From: Pedobacter sp. Leaf216
Lineage (GTDB): Bacteria; Bacteroidota; Bacteroidia; Sphingobacteriales; Sphingobacteriaceae
Assembly: GCF_001421515.1 (NCBI RefSeq)
Contig: NZ_LMKM01000023.1
Location: forward strand, 471,209 to 535,208
Direction of reading: 5' to 3'
DNA: 64,000 nt
The notes beneath the pieces were generated by a model. That model saw only the letters and a program-made list of their open reading frames with translations, was not told where the DNA came from and made no database searches. A program made the translations under genes and the position numbers. Below are positions 17,198 through 25,582 of this stretch, one piece after another. Positions within the stretch are counted from its first letter, which is position 1. Each line of letters opens with the position of its first letter.

Positions 17198-17692
17198 TTA
17201 ATGTATGGTTGCTAGAACTGAAGCATTAATTACCATTTTTATAAAATCTGATTGTTGTGAAACAGGTTGAAAGCCAACTTTTTTATAAATTGAATATGCT
17301 GCCAAATTCTCTGCATGCACTTCTAAAAACACATTTTTAAGGTTAAGGTTATAAAAGGCATATTTAAGCAGCATTAACGATGCATGGTAGCCAATACCCT
17401 TGCCCCAGTATTTTTTTTCGCCAATAAAAAGATGGAATTCGGCGGTTTCATTTGCAATATCAAGCAGCTGAATATTGCCGATATATTCGTTTGTGTTTTT
17501 TACACAAATGGCAAAACGTTTTTCATTTGTTAAATCAAGCTTATTCAGTAACCATTGTTTCTCAATTTCGGCCGTGATGGGTTGTTTAAGCATAAATTTG
17601 GTATATAACCATACTTCAGGGTCATTCCGCCATCTGTACGATACCTCTGCATCTTTCAATGCCAATGGCCTAAGGTAAATTTCCGTGGTCAT
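17198..17692 (-). CDS. GNAT-family N-acetyltransferase (RimJ/RimL-like)
   Basis: The 164-residue protein is a complete single GNAT domain: LRPLALKDAEVSYRWRNDPEV at the N-terminus, the beta-4 strand EFHLFIGE, and the acetyl-CoA pyrophosphate loop KKYWGKGIGYHASLMLLKYAF (about residues 92-112). NVFLEVHAENLAAYSIYKKVGF follows. Its ATG overlaps the stop of the DegT-like gene by the classic ATGA, so the two are translationally coupled. In such pairs the aminotransferase makes a sugar amine and the GNAT acetylates it (family knowledge), but the partner here is divergent. Confidence 0.88.
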   Translation of the reverse strand: MTTEIYLRPLALKDAEVSYRWRNDPEVWLYTKFMLKQPITAEIEKQWLLNKLDLTNEKRFAICVKNTNEYIGNIQLLDIANETAEFHLFIGEKKYWGKGIGYHASLMLLKYAFYNLNLKNVFLEVHAENLAAYSIYKKVGFQPVSQQSDFIKMVINASVLATIH

Positions 17693-18660
17693 ATCAGTTG
17701 CTTTAATGCTTTAACTATCAGGGCCATATCTGCTAAGCTGTAGCGATGATCGATTGGTATTGAAACCAGATTTGCCGCCAGGAAAAATTCAAAACTATCT
17801 GCATTGGCCCATTCAAAAACATTGGGCCAATACGTAGCCACAAAAATTTTTTGATTGATGAGCTGCTTTTTTATGGAAGGATCTTCTAGCAGAAGCGGAT
17901 AAATCATCGGAACATCATCGCCTGAGAAATTTAGCCTTAAAATATTTTCCTCACCTAAATGCTCATCGAGGTAAGCAAAATTGCTCTTTCTGATTTGAGC
18001 ACATTTTTCATAATCAATGCTGGCCAGGATTGTTGCTGTTAAAACAGACATCTTTTTGATTTCGTTATGGCAAAGCACATTGTTATTTGCAATATAATCG
18101 GCATAACCTTCCTCAATATTTAGATCGATACTTTTAATCAGGTGCGAAAAACGGTCTGTAGATTGATCTTGTTTTAAACTTAAACCGAGTTGGGTAGAAA
18201 TATTAAGGTACGCACCATCGGGTACGCCAAAAAACTTTCTACAGGAATAAAAAGTGTCGCAATTTGCTATAGGCTCACAAAAAAAGGCCTGTGCATTGTC
18301 AATAATCAGATGTTTAATCTCTTTAGCCAACCTTTTAACGGTAGCAGTTTTTATCCCAAAATAATTGGTGTAAAGGAAACAGCTTCGTTCGCCAATTTCG
18401 AAATCAATTACCGGATCTAAATCCTCGTCTATATGGTAAAAATGATACTTTACATTTAATTTTTTTAAGGGCTCCAACAAAACTCCACAGGTAAAGTATG
18501 GCAGGTAAATACTGGTGTACTTTCTTATCCTCAGGATATATTCCAAAGCATTCCTACCTGTGTTAAGGGCAATTAAATTTGGATAATAAACTGCTCCTTT
18601 TGATAATTCGAGTGGTATATAGCCTCCAATTGTTTTGGCTGCATGCGTTATTGTTTCCAT
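17689..18660 (-). CDS. Divergent DegT/AHBA-type PLP-dependent aminotransferase-like protein
   Basis: The 323-residue protein is shorter than normal DegT enzymes (about 370-430) but follows their plan: NTGRNALEYILR (cofactor-phosphate region), YLPYFTCGVLLEPL, HLIIDNAQAFF with the Asp expected to hold the pyridine nitrogen, and FYSCRKFFGVPDGAYL with a Lys where the Schiff-base lysine is expected. It lacks the glycine-rich EGGA motif seen in the two standard DegT proteins of this cluster. It overlaps the GNAT gene by 4 bp. It may make an amino sugar or be a non-enzymatic relative; I cannot tell which. Confidence 0.7.
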   Translation of the reverse strand: METITHAAKTIGGYIPLELSKGAVYYPNLIALNTGRNALEYILRIRKYTSIYLPYFTCGVLLEPLKKLNVKYHFYHIDEDLDPVIDFEIGERSCFLYTNYFGIKTATVKRLAKEIKHLIIDNAQAFFCEPIANCDTFYSCRKFFGVPDGAYLNISTQLGLSLKQDQSTDRFSHLIKSIDLNIEEGYADYIANNNVLCHNEIKKMSVLTATILASIDYEKCAQIRKSNFAYLDEHLGEENILRLNFSGDDVPMIYPLLLEDPSIKKQLINQKIFVATYWPNVFEWANADSFEFFLAANLVSIPIDHRYSLADMALIVKALKQLI

Positions 18661-18671
18661 TGTAATAGCAT

Positions 18672-19475
18672 CTATCCCTGATCTGTTTTATACATTCTGC
18701 TTTCTACCGGCCTGTAATATTCTTGTAAGCTGGCTGGCACCCTGGCATTATAGCCAATGATCTGCCTTAAATCGCTATCTATTTTTTCGCCGAATTCGTA
18801 ACCCAGAAAACGAGGGTAATCGAACTGTTGTTTAATGTAAGGTTTTGTAAAGCCCAGCGTTAAAGCCCTGCGGTGTTTACGGGTAAAATTGATTCCTCCG
18901 GCATGCCAGATATTGGAATCGAAGAGGATGATACTCCCCTTTTTAGCAATGGCCTGTTTAGAAAAAGCCTTAAAATGCTTTTCATCAGGCTTAATATCCA
19001 GCTTATGAGAACCTGAAAGAAAATGTGTGGCTCCATTAAAAATGGTAAAATCATCAAGTACAATAATCATCTGGATCATAAATTTCGATTCGGATGAAAA
19101 GGTGCGCACATCACGGTGGATATTCTGGATATAAGATTTACTTTTTTTGGAGTTAATTACCCCGTTAATGCCATTGAGGATATAGTTACCGCCCAAAAAA
19201 TCGCGAATTTCCCTGTGGCAGTATAATTTGCTCAAAAGTTCAATTGCAAAATTGTCTTTCTCGAGCAAATGATGCAGCGTACCCTCCATATTTTCATCAA
19301 TTCCATTCAAAACCTGTATTTCTCTCCTTAAAAGATAAGATGTTTCAAAACCTGTGGTGATTTCTGAAATTAATTTCTGACTGATTGCTTTTTCATATAC
19401 AACCCATCCATACTCATCTATAGCTTCTCTGAAATCGGCTAAGGTGGCTCGTTTGTAAATAAATGTATTGTTCAC
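18672..19475 (-). CDS. Phytanoyl-CoA dioxygenase (PhyH)-family Fe(II)/2-oxoglutarate oxygenase
   Basis: The 267-residue protein starts at GTG 19475; a stop lies two codons upstream and no ATG is near, so GTG is the only sensible start. It has the 2-His-1-Asp iron facial triad of the family, H120-x-D122 (QNIHRDVR) and H191 (SNIWHAGGINF), with Arg202/203 placed to hold 2-oxoglutarate. The strand MIQMIIVLDDFTIFNGATHFLSGSH is typical of PhyH. Such enzymes hydroxylate small molecules, lipids or sugars. Its place among acyltransferases in the EPS cluster suggests hydroxylation of a sugar or acyl substituent (inference). Confidence 0.85.
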   Translation of the reverse strand: MNNTFIYKRATLADFREAIDEYGWVVYEKAISQKLISEITTGFETSYLLRREIQVLNGIDENMEGTLHHLLEKDNFAIELLSKLYCHREIRDFLGGNYILNGINGVINSKKSKSYIQNIHRDVRTFSSESKFMIQMIIVLDDFTIFNGATHFLSGSHKLDIKPDEKHFKAFSKQAIAKKGSIILFDSNIWHAGGINFTRKHRRALTLGFTKPYIKQQFDYPRFLGYEFGEKIDSDLRQIIGYNARVPASLQEYYRPVESRMYKTDQG

Positions 19476-19528
19476 AGTTTAAGGTTTAGTTTATTTATTT
19501 GGTTAGTTTATTTGTGTGCACGGGCTGT

Positions 19529-20683
19529 TTAGGCCTGTAATTGCATAATCTTAAAAAGTGCTGCATTAACAATGTTTACATCAAATTTTGCCTTTGCAAA
19601 TTGATGCCCATTGTTTCCATAAGCAATAATATCATCACTGTTATTGATAAAGTACTCCATTTTACTGGCCAGTGCACCGGCATCTTTAACCGGGATAAGA
19701 AAGCCGTTAGCCTGTTTAGGATCGTTATTAACCGTTTCGCGGCAACCCACAGAATCGCTGGTAATTACCGCTCTTCCCATGGCCATTCCCTCCAGTACAG
19801 ATCTTGGTACACCCTCGCCATAATAAGATGGAAGCACCATTACAGAAGAACTTTCTACTTCTGGCCGCACATCATCAACCTGCCCCATGTATTGTATGGT
19901 ATCTCCAGAGGCTATTTCCTGATATAAGGCAGGGGTAATTGCATCTATATTGCTATCATAAGGACCAATTAATTTAAAAACAGTTAACGGAAAGCGGCTT
20001 CTGATCAGTTTTGCAGCATCGTAATATTCTTTTATTCCTTTTGCATTGATCAATCTGGATACCATTAAAAAGGTAATGGGCGATGTACTTGGTTTTGAGT
20101 AGTTGTAGTGGCTTAAATCTACGCCTGAGCCATTTACCACATATACCTGATGTTTTTTATTTAGGATTTTTAAATCAATCAATCGCTCAGAATCATCCTT
20201 GTTCTGAAATATGATATTTAAACTGGGATTGGGTTTTAAACTTAACTTTAACAATGACCGGGTTATTTTAACAATCAGTTTGTTACTGGTGCTATTCTCT
20301 GTAAAATTATAGCCCAACCCGGTGAGCATTGGGGCAATTAATTTAACCTTGCATATTTTGGCTAAAAATGAGCCATAAATAACCGGTTTAAAAGTGTAAG
20401 GAAAAAAAACGTCGGGTTTAATTGCCCTGATTAGTTTATAAAGTGAGTAAATAAACCTTAGGTCGGATAAGACAGAAACATTACTGCCATCTAGCTTACT
20501 TTCGTAAGTAATTACCTGGAGTTCTTTTAATCTGTTCCGAACCGATTCTAGTTCTATTTTAGGTGTAAAAACATACACCTGGTTGTGCTGCTGCATCTTT
20601 TCGATAAGTTTGCCGCGAAAATCGAGCAATGACCTGGAAGAATCGCACACGATAAAAATCTTTTTTTTGGTCATATTCATCAT
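19529..20683 (-). CDS. Glycosyltransferase family 4 (PglA/WbuB-like)
   Basis: This 384-residue GT-B enzyme begins KKIFIVCDSSRSLLDFRGKLI with the N-terminal donor/acceptor Rossmann fold. Its C-terminal domain carries FLMVSRLINAKGIKEYYDAA and the nucleotide-sugar motif GEGVPRSVLEGMAMGRAVITSDSVGCRE (EGVPRSVLE is the E-x7-E-like region). It resembles transferases that add the second sugar onto an undecaprenyl-PP amino sugar. It follows an intrinsic hairpin at 20703-20736, so it may start a separate transcript or depend on read-through. Confidence 0.92.
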   Translation of the reverse strand: MMNMTKKKIFIVCDSSRSLLDFRGKLIEKMQQHNQVYVFTPKIELESVRNRLKELQVITYESKLDGSNVSVLSDLRFIYSLYKLIRAIKPDVFFPYTFKPVIYGSFLAKICKVKLIAPMLTGLGYNFTENSTSNKLIVKITRSLLKLSLKPNPSLNIIFQNKDDSERLIDLKILNKKHQVYVVNGSGVDLSHYNYSKPSTSPITFLMVSRLINAKGIKEYYDAAKLIRSRFPLTVFKLIGPYDSNIDAITPALYQEIASGDTIQYMGQVDDVRPEVESSSVMVLPSYYGEGVPRSVLEGMAMGRAVITSDSVGCRETVNNDPKQANGFLIPVKDAGALASKMEYFINNSDDIIAYGNNGHQFAKAKFDVNIVNAALFKIMQLQA

Positions 20684-20702
20684 CTCAAAATTTTAATTTA
20701 AA

Positions 20703-20736
20703 CTGCAAAGCCACCTATCCAGGTGGCTTTTTGCAG
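20703..20736. terminator. Strong hairpin/terminator inside the EPS cluster, after the lyase gene
   Basis: AAAGCCACCT (20707-20716) and AGGTGGCTTT (20721-20730) pair perfectly around ATCC. The stem is extended by CTGCA/TGCAG. It lies between the lyase stop (20762) and the next start (20683). The run of T after the minus-strand stem is only three, so termination may be partial. Confidence 0.65.
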
Positions 20737-20761
20737 AAAAAATATGAAGATTTTGGTTTAC

Positions 20762-22168
20762 TTATCTGGCACCAGCATTAGCCATAACAATGGCAGGCAC
20801 ACTGGCTGCATCGTTAAGGAATGATTTGTAATCATAATCTGGAATCCAGTTAGAAACTGTCGTCGTTATATTGTTTGCACCACATTTATCGTAAATATTG
20901 GTGTTAATGCCACTAAAATATCCTTCAGGATCGCTTGCTACTTTTGTTGTTAAAGGTTTGGCACAGTTAGAGAAATATTCGTTATCTGTTCTTACAATAC
21001 CACCTGCTCTTGTACCGATAGAGTAACCGGCATTGTTAAGGTGATAATTGTTAAACATATGCACACTTCCATAATTCATTGAAGGCTCGCGCTCGGTAAC
21101 ATTGTACCACATGTTATGGTGCATGGTGATGTGTAATTTTCCCTTATCGGATTCATGACCTTCAATACCGCCGCTAATCAGCACAGATAAATTTGTATCG
21201 TGAAACTTATTCCATGATACTGTTACATAATCAGATTCTCTGGTAATGGTAATGTCTTTACCCCAATATTCCCAACCGCGTGAACGGTCTGTAGAAAAAT
21301 CACAATGATCTACCCAAATGTGGTGGGCAGCCTCTTTAATCTGTACCGCAGCTTGTTCTACATAATTTTTAAAGGTAATGTTCTGAATTACAATGTTGTT
21401 TACCGTATAAATAAATAGGTTAACACCTTCTATAACAGCACCAGATCTACCAATAATGGATTTGTTGGATTTAACATAAACCGGATCGGTACCTGCGCCT
21501 TTAATGGTACCATTGATGTAAACTGTACGGGTTACATTATCGCCAAGTGCAGCTTTTAACTGCGCCAAAGTGCTTACAGTAGTTTCTACCCCGCCCTGGC
21601 CACCGGTTGTTTTACCATTTACCAAAGCATAACCTACCAACGCTGCATTAACTGTGGTGTTTGCTGGTGTGCTGGATGTTTGTACCTCTGCCGGAGGCAA
21701 AGCTGCGCTTGTACCGCCTATTAAATAAGTATAAGAACGGCCGTTTGTTCTCGGGTCTGAATTATCAGATGCTGAAAATATAACCGTGGTGCCCCAATGG
21801 CTAAACCTACCTTTACCAATGTTTCTTATATCATCGTGTACGCTATGGGCAGGGCCAATTTCTACACCGTTTTCAAATAACCTTAATACTGATTGCTCTT
21901 TTGCGCTTTCACTATCACCACCAGAAATTGATTGTGCAATTTTAAAGGCGTAACCACCTTCTGATTTTAATCCTGAAAGGCTTAACTTGCCAGTACTGCC
22001 ACTGGTTGCGGCCAATACCGCGCTCGAATCTTTCGAAAACAGCTGAGTACTATCAACCAGCACATCATCTGCTTTCACACTTTTTTTACAGTTACTAAAA
22101 AAAATAACTGTCATTAATATTAAACCAATTAAACTCACTTCTCTAAACAATTTTGTCATTCTCTGCAT
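20762..22168 (-). CDS. Pectate-lyase-like (polysaccharide lyase family 1) lipoprotein
   Basis: This 468-residue lipoprotein has signal peptide IGLILMTVIFFSNC-KK. An N-terminal domain (about residues 35-160) of beta-sandwich character precedes a PL1 parallel beta-helix (about 170-450): GGQGG, YVKSNKSIIG, HIWVDHCDFS (the vWiDH motif), YVTVSWNKFHDT, ITMHHNMWYNVTEREP and VHMFNNYHLNNAGY. In the family's RxPxxR catalytic motif the first Arg is kept (REPSMN) but the last Arg is Asn. PL1 enzymes cleave uronate polymers by beta-elimination. Lying inside an EPS cluster that also makes uronates, it may trim or release the polymer at the outer membrane. It is flanked by a 222-bp gap upstream and a hairpin downstream. 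Confidence 0.88.
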   Translation of the reverse strand: MQRMTKLFREVSLIGLILMTVIFFSNCKKSVKADDVLVDSTQLFSKDSSAVLAATSGSTGKLSLSGLKSEGGYAFKIAQSISGGDSESAKEQSVLRLFENGVEIGPAHSVHDDIRNIGKGRFSHWGTTVIFSASDNSDPRTNGRSYTYLIGGTSAALPPAEVQTSSTPANTTVNAALVGYALVNGKTTGGQGGVETTVSTLAQLKAALGDNVTRTVYINGTIKGAGTDPVYVKSNKSIIGRSGAVIEGVNLFIYTVNNIVIQNITFKNYVEQAAVQIKEAAHHIWVDHCDFSTDRSRGWEYWGKDITITRESDYVTVSWNKFHDTNLSVLISGGIEGHESDKGKLHITMHHNMWYNVTEREPSMNYGSVHMFNNYHLNNAGYSIGTRAGGIVRTDNEYFSNCAKPLTTKVASDPEGYFSGINTNIYDKCGANNITTTVSNWIPDYDYKSFLNDAASVPAIVMANAGAR

Positions 22169-22390
22169 TTTTATTTTTTTAAATTTACAACTTAACGCTA
22201 TGCGCGATAAATGAGTATATCTAAGAAAATGCAGGTAAAACGCTGATAATTAATTAATAGGAATAATATTTACGATTATTTATACTGTAAACCAATTGCT
22301 TACAGATTGTAAAATGAAGATTTAATTATTCAAGATATAGTAGTTTATTATACACCTAGTTTACATATAAATGACAAACCAGATTGCATG

Positions 22391-23470
22391 TTATGCTGTT
22401 TTGAGCGAAACTTGTAAATCTGGGTGGTAAAAAGCTGTAAACCAGTTTACAAAATTCTTCACACCTTCATGCACGGATACTGATGGTTCATAATTGAGCA
22501 GGTTTTTAAGATCATCAATATTTGCTGATGTTTCGGCTACGTCGCCATCCTGCATCGGCATAAAAATTTTCTGTGCTGTTAATCCGGTTTCTTTCTCAAT
22601 TTCTTCTACAAAATCAAGCAGGTTAACGGGTGCTCCTCTTCCTATGTTAAATACGGCAAAGGGTGCTGCAGAGGTTGCCGGATCAGGATTTTGATTGTTC
22701 CAGTGCGGATTTGGCTGTGCAGGCTGATCGAATATTCTTACGATACCTTCTATAATATCATCCACATAAGTGAAATCTCTCTTCATCTCGCCATTATTAA
22801 AAACTTCGATCGGTTTACCTTCCAAAATTGCCTTGGTAAATAGAAAAAGAGCCATATCCGGGCGGCCCCACGGACCATAAACGGTAAAAAAACGCAAAGC
22901 GGTAGTTGGCAAATTAAATAAGTGGCTGTAGGCATGCGCCATTAATTCGTTGCTCTTTTTAGAGGCGGCGTATAATGAAACCGGATGATCTACATTATCA
23001 TGTGCCGAAAAAGGCATTTTTTTGTTCAAGCCGTACACGCTGGATGAACTTGCATACAATAAATGACCAACCTTAAAATGGCGGCTACATTCTAAAACGT
23101 TTAAAAAACCTTTAATGTTGGCCTCAATGTATGCATCTGGATTGGTAAGACTATAGCGTACACCAGCTTGAGCAGCCAGGTTACATACCGCATCAAACTG
23201 GTAGGTTTTAAAACAGTTTTCTAGGCTTTCTTTATCGCAGATGTCCAATTTTATAAAAGTATAATTTTCATATTTATCACTAACCTGAGGGATTCCATAA
23301 ACCAGATGATGATGATCGATACCACTTTGGGCCAAACGGGCATGTTTTAAGTTTACATCGTAATAGTCGTTAATGTTATCAACGCCAACAACAACATCTC
23401 CCCTTTCCAATAAGCGTTTTGCCAGGTGGAAACCAATAAATCCGGCTGTACCGGTAATTAAAATTTTCAT
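22391..23470 (-). CDS. NAD-dependent epimerase/dehydratase, UDP-glucuronate 4-epimerase-like
   Basis: From the ATG at 23470 the product is 359 residues and starts MKILITGTAGFIGFHLAKRL, the canonical start of this extended SDR group. An upstream in-frame ATG at 23551 would add 27 unrelated residues, so I reject it. The glycine motif is GTAGFIGFH, the catalytic Ser-Tyr-Lys are in YASSSSVYG and LYAASKKSNE, and FFTVYGPWGRPDMA is typical of UDP-glucuronate 4-epimerases (GAE/CapI). It would supply UDP-galacturonate-type sugar for the EPS. It is 120 bp from the upstream GT gene. Confidence 0.92.
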   Translation of the reverse strand: MKILITGTAGFIGFHLAKRLLERGDVVVGVDNINDYYDVNLKHARLAQSGIDHHHLVYGIPQVSDKYENYTFIKLDICDKESLENCFKTYQFDAVCNLAAQAGVRYSLTNPDAYIEANIKGFLNVLECSRHFKVGHLLYASSSSVYGLNKKMPFSAHDNVDHPVSLYAASKKSNELMAHAYSHLFNLPTTALRFFTVYGPWGRPDMALFLFTKAILEGKPIEVFNNGEMKRDFTYVDDIIEGIVRIFDQPAQPNPHWNNQNPDPATSAAPFAVFNIGRGAPVNLLDFVEEIEKETGLTAQKIFMPMQDGDVAETSANIDDLKNLLNYEPSVSVHEGVKNFVNWFTAFYHPDLQVSLKTA

Positions 23471-23593
23471 AAAGTTTGAGTTTGAGAAACTGTTAAGAAT
23501 TGCCCGTTCAAAGGGCTTAGTTTTCGTTTTTTTCGGGACGCAAGAATGCATCCCATTAGCAATGCAGTAATAATTGTTTATATTTTTTGGGTT

Positions 23594-24676
23594 TTAGTTT
23601 TGTTGTTTTAGCGCACTCAGAATAGATTGCGCAAATATTTCGGGCTTACGGCCATACAAATACTGCATGGTGATTTCAGCATTGTGATTTGCTTGGCCTT
23701 TAAGGGTTTTACCCATCGCCTCGGCAAGTGCTTCTACATTGTTCACCTCCACTTTGGCAATTGCCGGAATTTCGTTAATCCCCCCGGCGCAAAGTGTGGC
23801 CACCACTGCATTGTTTACCGACATCATTTCTAACAGTACATTTGGGAAACCTTCTTTTATAGAGGATACTACACAAAGTTTAGCCTGTTTAAAATACGGA
23901 ACCGGATTATCGATTTGTCCTTTTAAAAAAACCGAATCAGCTAAATTATTTTCCTTGATAATACTGGTGAGTACTGCTCTTTCTTTTCCTTCTCCCAATA
24001 AAAGTAATTTCATTTCCGGATGCGCCTGCTTTAGCAGTTTAAAAGCTCTTATCAAAACCGGAAACCCTTTTTCAGGGATCAGCCGGCCTGCCGAGCAGAT
24101 AAATTCGAGTTTTGCATCACCATTAATCAGCGGTTGGGTAGATTTAGAGATAATCTTATCAAAATCAACCGGATTTGGCTGCACCAGTACCTTTCCTGCT
24201 ACCAGGAATCTGTTATGTTCCAATAGCTGTATTTTCATCAGTTCGGTTTGGCAAACCACTAAATTTACCGCGGGGTAACCCATGCGGTAAATAATTTTAT
24301 AGATGCTTTTTTTTATTCCGGTAAAACGGGTAAATACCGACGTACATTCGCGTACAATCAATTTTGATTTGAGGTAACCGATTCTTTTTAAAAAACCTAA
24401 AAAGGCATTTAAATAAGGATGCGTGCTCATTACTACATCATCTTTTTTAAATTTTCTCAGCATGGGGGTCAGTTTAATAAAACCCCAAAAAATGGTATGC
24501 TTTGAAAGGTACCGCTTTGTAATCTGTTCAGAAATTTTGAGTCCCGAAAAAGGATGTTTTTTTAAAAAGTACATTTCTCCCCCAGCAGCATTAGCCATCA
24601 TTAACAGTACATTTTCTGCACCATTTGGCGCATCAGTAAGTGAAATGAGAATTATTTTTTGTGGAGCGATAGTCAT
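23594..24676 (-). CDS. Glycosyltransferase family 4
   Basis: This 360-residue GT-B enzyme has an N-terminal half with LTDAPNGAENVLLMMANAAGG (the GGAE-like acceptor loop) and a C-terminal half with FICSAGRLIPEKGFPVLIRAFKLL, FLKGQIDNPVPYFKQAKLCVVSSIKEGFPNVLLEMMSV. The motif EGFPNVLLE binds the donor diphosphate in retaining GT4 enzymes. It is separated by 8 bp from the GINT1-like gene, so it is co-transcribed. Donor and acceptor cannot be assigned from sequence. Confidence 0.93.
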   Translation of the reverse strand: MTIAPQKIILISLTDAPNGAENVLLMMANAAGGEMYFLKKHPFSGLKISEQITKRYLSKHTIFWGFIKLTPMLRKFKKDDVVMSTHPYLNAFLGFLKRIGYLKSKLIVRECTSVFTRFTGIKKSIYKIIYRMGYPAVNLVVCQTELMKIQLLEHNRFLVAGKVLVQPNPVDFDKIISKSTQPLINGDAKLEFICSAGRLIPEKGFPVLIRAFKLLKQAHPEMKLLLLGEGKERAVLTSIIKENNLADSVFLKGQIDNPVPYFKQAKLCVVSSIKEGFPNVLLEMMSVNNAVVATLCAGGINEIPAIAKVEVNNVEALAEAMGKTLKGQANHNAEITMQYLYGRKPEIFAQSILSALKQQN

Positions 24677-24684
24677 TCGGTTGT

Positions 24685-25581
24685 TTATCTGTTTTTAAAG
24701 TTCCTTACAAACTTCTTAAAGGGCGTTATCATACTGAGTACTTTGCGTTTGCCATCTATTACGATAATATTATGAGCGAAGCTGATGTTATGCAATCCCT
24801 GGTTGTAGGCTTTATCAGGTAATATTTCGAACTGAAGGCTAGTTTTAAACTCCTTATCGTTAAGTTTTTCTATTTCGTTGATGATAATTGATCCCCCATA
24901 ACAATTGCTTGGGTTCTGCGTTGGCCGATAAAGTGATCCACCAACCTTAAAAAGATTGCCAGCAGCCCTGCAATACTCTCTTTCTACAGGGATAGGATTT
25001 AGATAATGCCCCGTGTATTGGCCATCCAAAGTTTTTGAATGGTAAATGTAGAGGTGTTGATGATCTCCGGATACACTGGTAAAAAGCCAATAGCTACCGG
25101 CATGGTAAATGACAGAACTATCTACAAAAGCTTTTCCGCTCACCAATACTTTTATTTTAATTAATTGGCTGGGGTTTTCCTCATCTATTTGATAGAGCGC
25201 AACTTCGTTTCCTGCGGAGGTTTCGGGGATGCAGTACAAAACACCATTTTCTTCAATTAAATAAGGATAGGATAAATGAATCTGACCAGGTTTAATGCCC
25301 TTTACTTTCTGTTTATTTTTAAAATCAAAACCATCAATTACCATAATCTCTCCTTTTCCTTTCCAGAAATCGAGTTCTTCATAATAAATCCGAGGTTTAT
25401 CATTCACATTTACCACAAAGGGATCTGCAGCATAATCTACGCGGTCTTCTTTTAACCAGTTGATGGATGGGGCAAGCTTTTTAGTCCTGATCAGCTCTTC
25501 TGCCGTTTGGTGCACATAGCCGATATTCCATTTATCAGCAGCAAAAATTTTATTGAAGAGGTTAACTGTTGCATTCATCAT
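24685..25581 (-). CDS. GINT1-like (glucosamine inositolphosphorylceramide transferase N-domain-like) beta-propeller protein
   Basis: The 298-residue protein is built of repeated beta motifs: YAADPFVVNVNDKPRIYYEELD, HLSYPYLIEENGVLYCIPETS, VDSSVIYHAGSYWLFTS, RAAGNLFKVGGSLYRPTQN and GLHNISFAHNIIVIDGKRKVL. This is the pattern of a five-bladed propeller like GH43/GH32 and of the domain named after plant GINT1. Bacterial relatives occur in surface-polysaccharide clusters, where they may act as glycosyltransferase-associated or sugar-modifying proteins. It lies 1 bp from asnB and 8 bp from a GT4 gene. No signal peptide is seen, so it is probably cytosolic. The biochemical role is unproven. Confidence 0.78.
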   Translation of the reverse strand: MMNATVNLFNKIFAADKWNIGYVHQTAEELIRTKKLAPSINWLKEDRVDYAADPFVVNVNDKPRIYYEELDFWKGKGEIMVIDGFDFKNKQKVKGIKPGQIHLSYPYLIEENGVLYCIPETSAGNEVALYQIDEENPSQLIKIKVLVSGKAFVDSSVIYHAGSYWLFTSVSGDHQHLYIYHSKTLDGQYTGHYLNPIPVEREYCRAAGNLFKVGGSLYRPTQNPSNCYGGSIIINEIEKLNDKEFKTSLQFEILPDKAYNQGLHNISFAHNIIVIDGKRKVLSMITPFKKFVRNFKNR

Positions 25582-25582
25582 A

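Noticed and set aside
23471..23551. N-terminal extension of the UDP-glucuronate-epimerase-like protein from the ATG at 23551
   Set aside because: The 27 extra residues are unlike the family, which starts directly at MKILITG; the internal ATG is a natural start.
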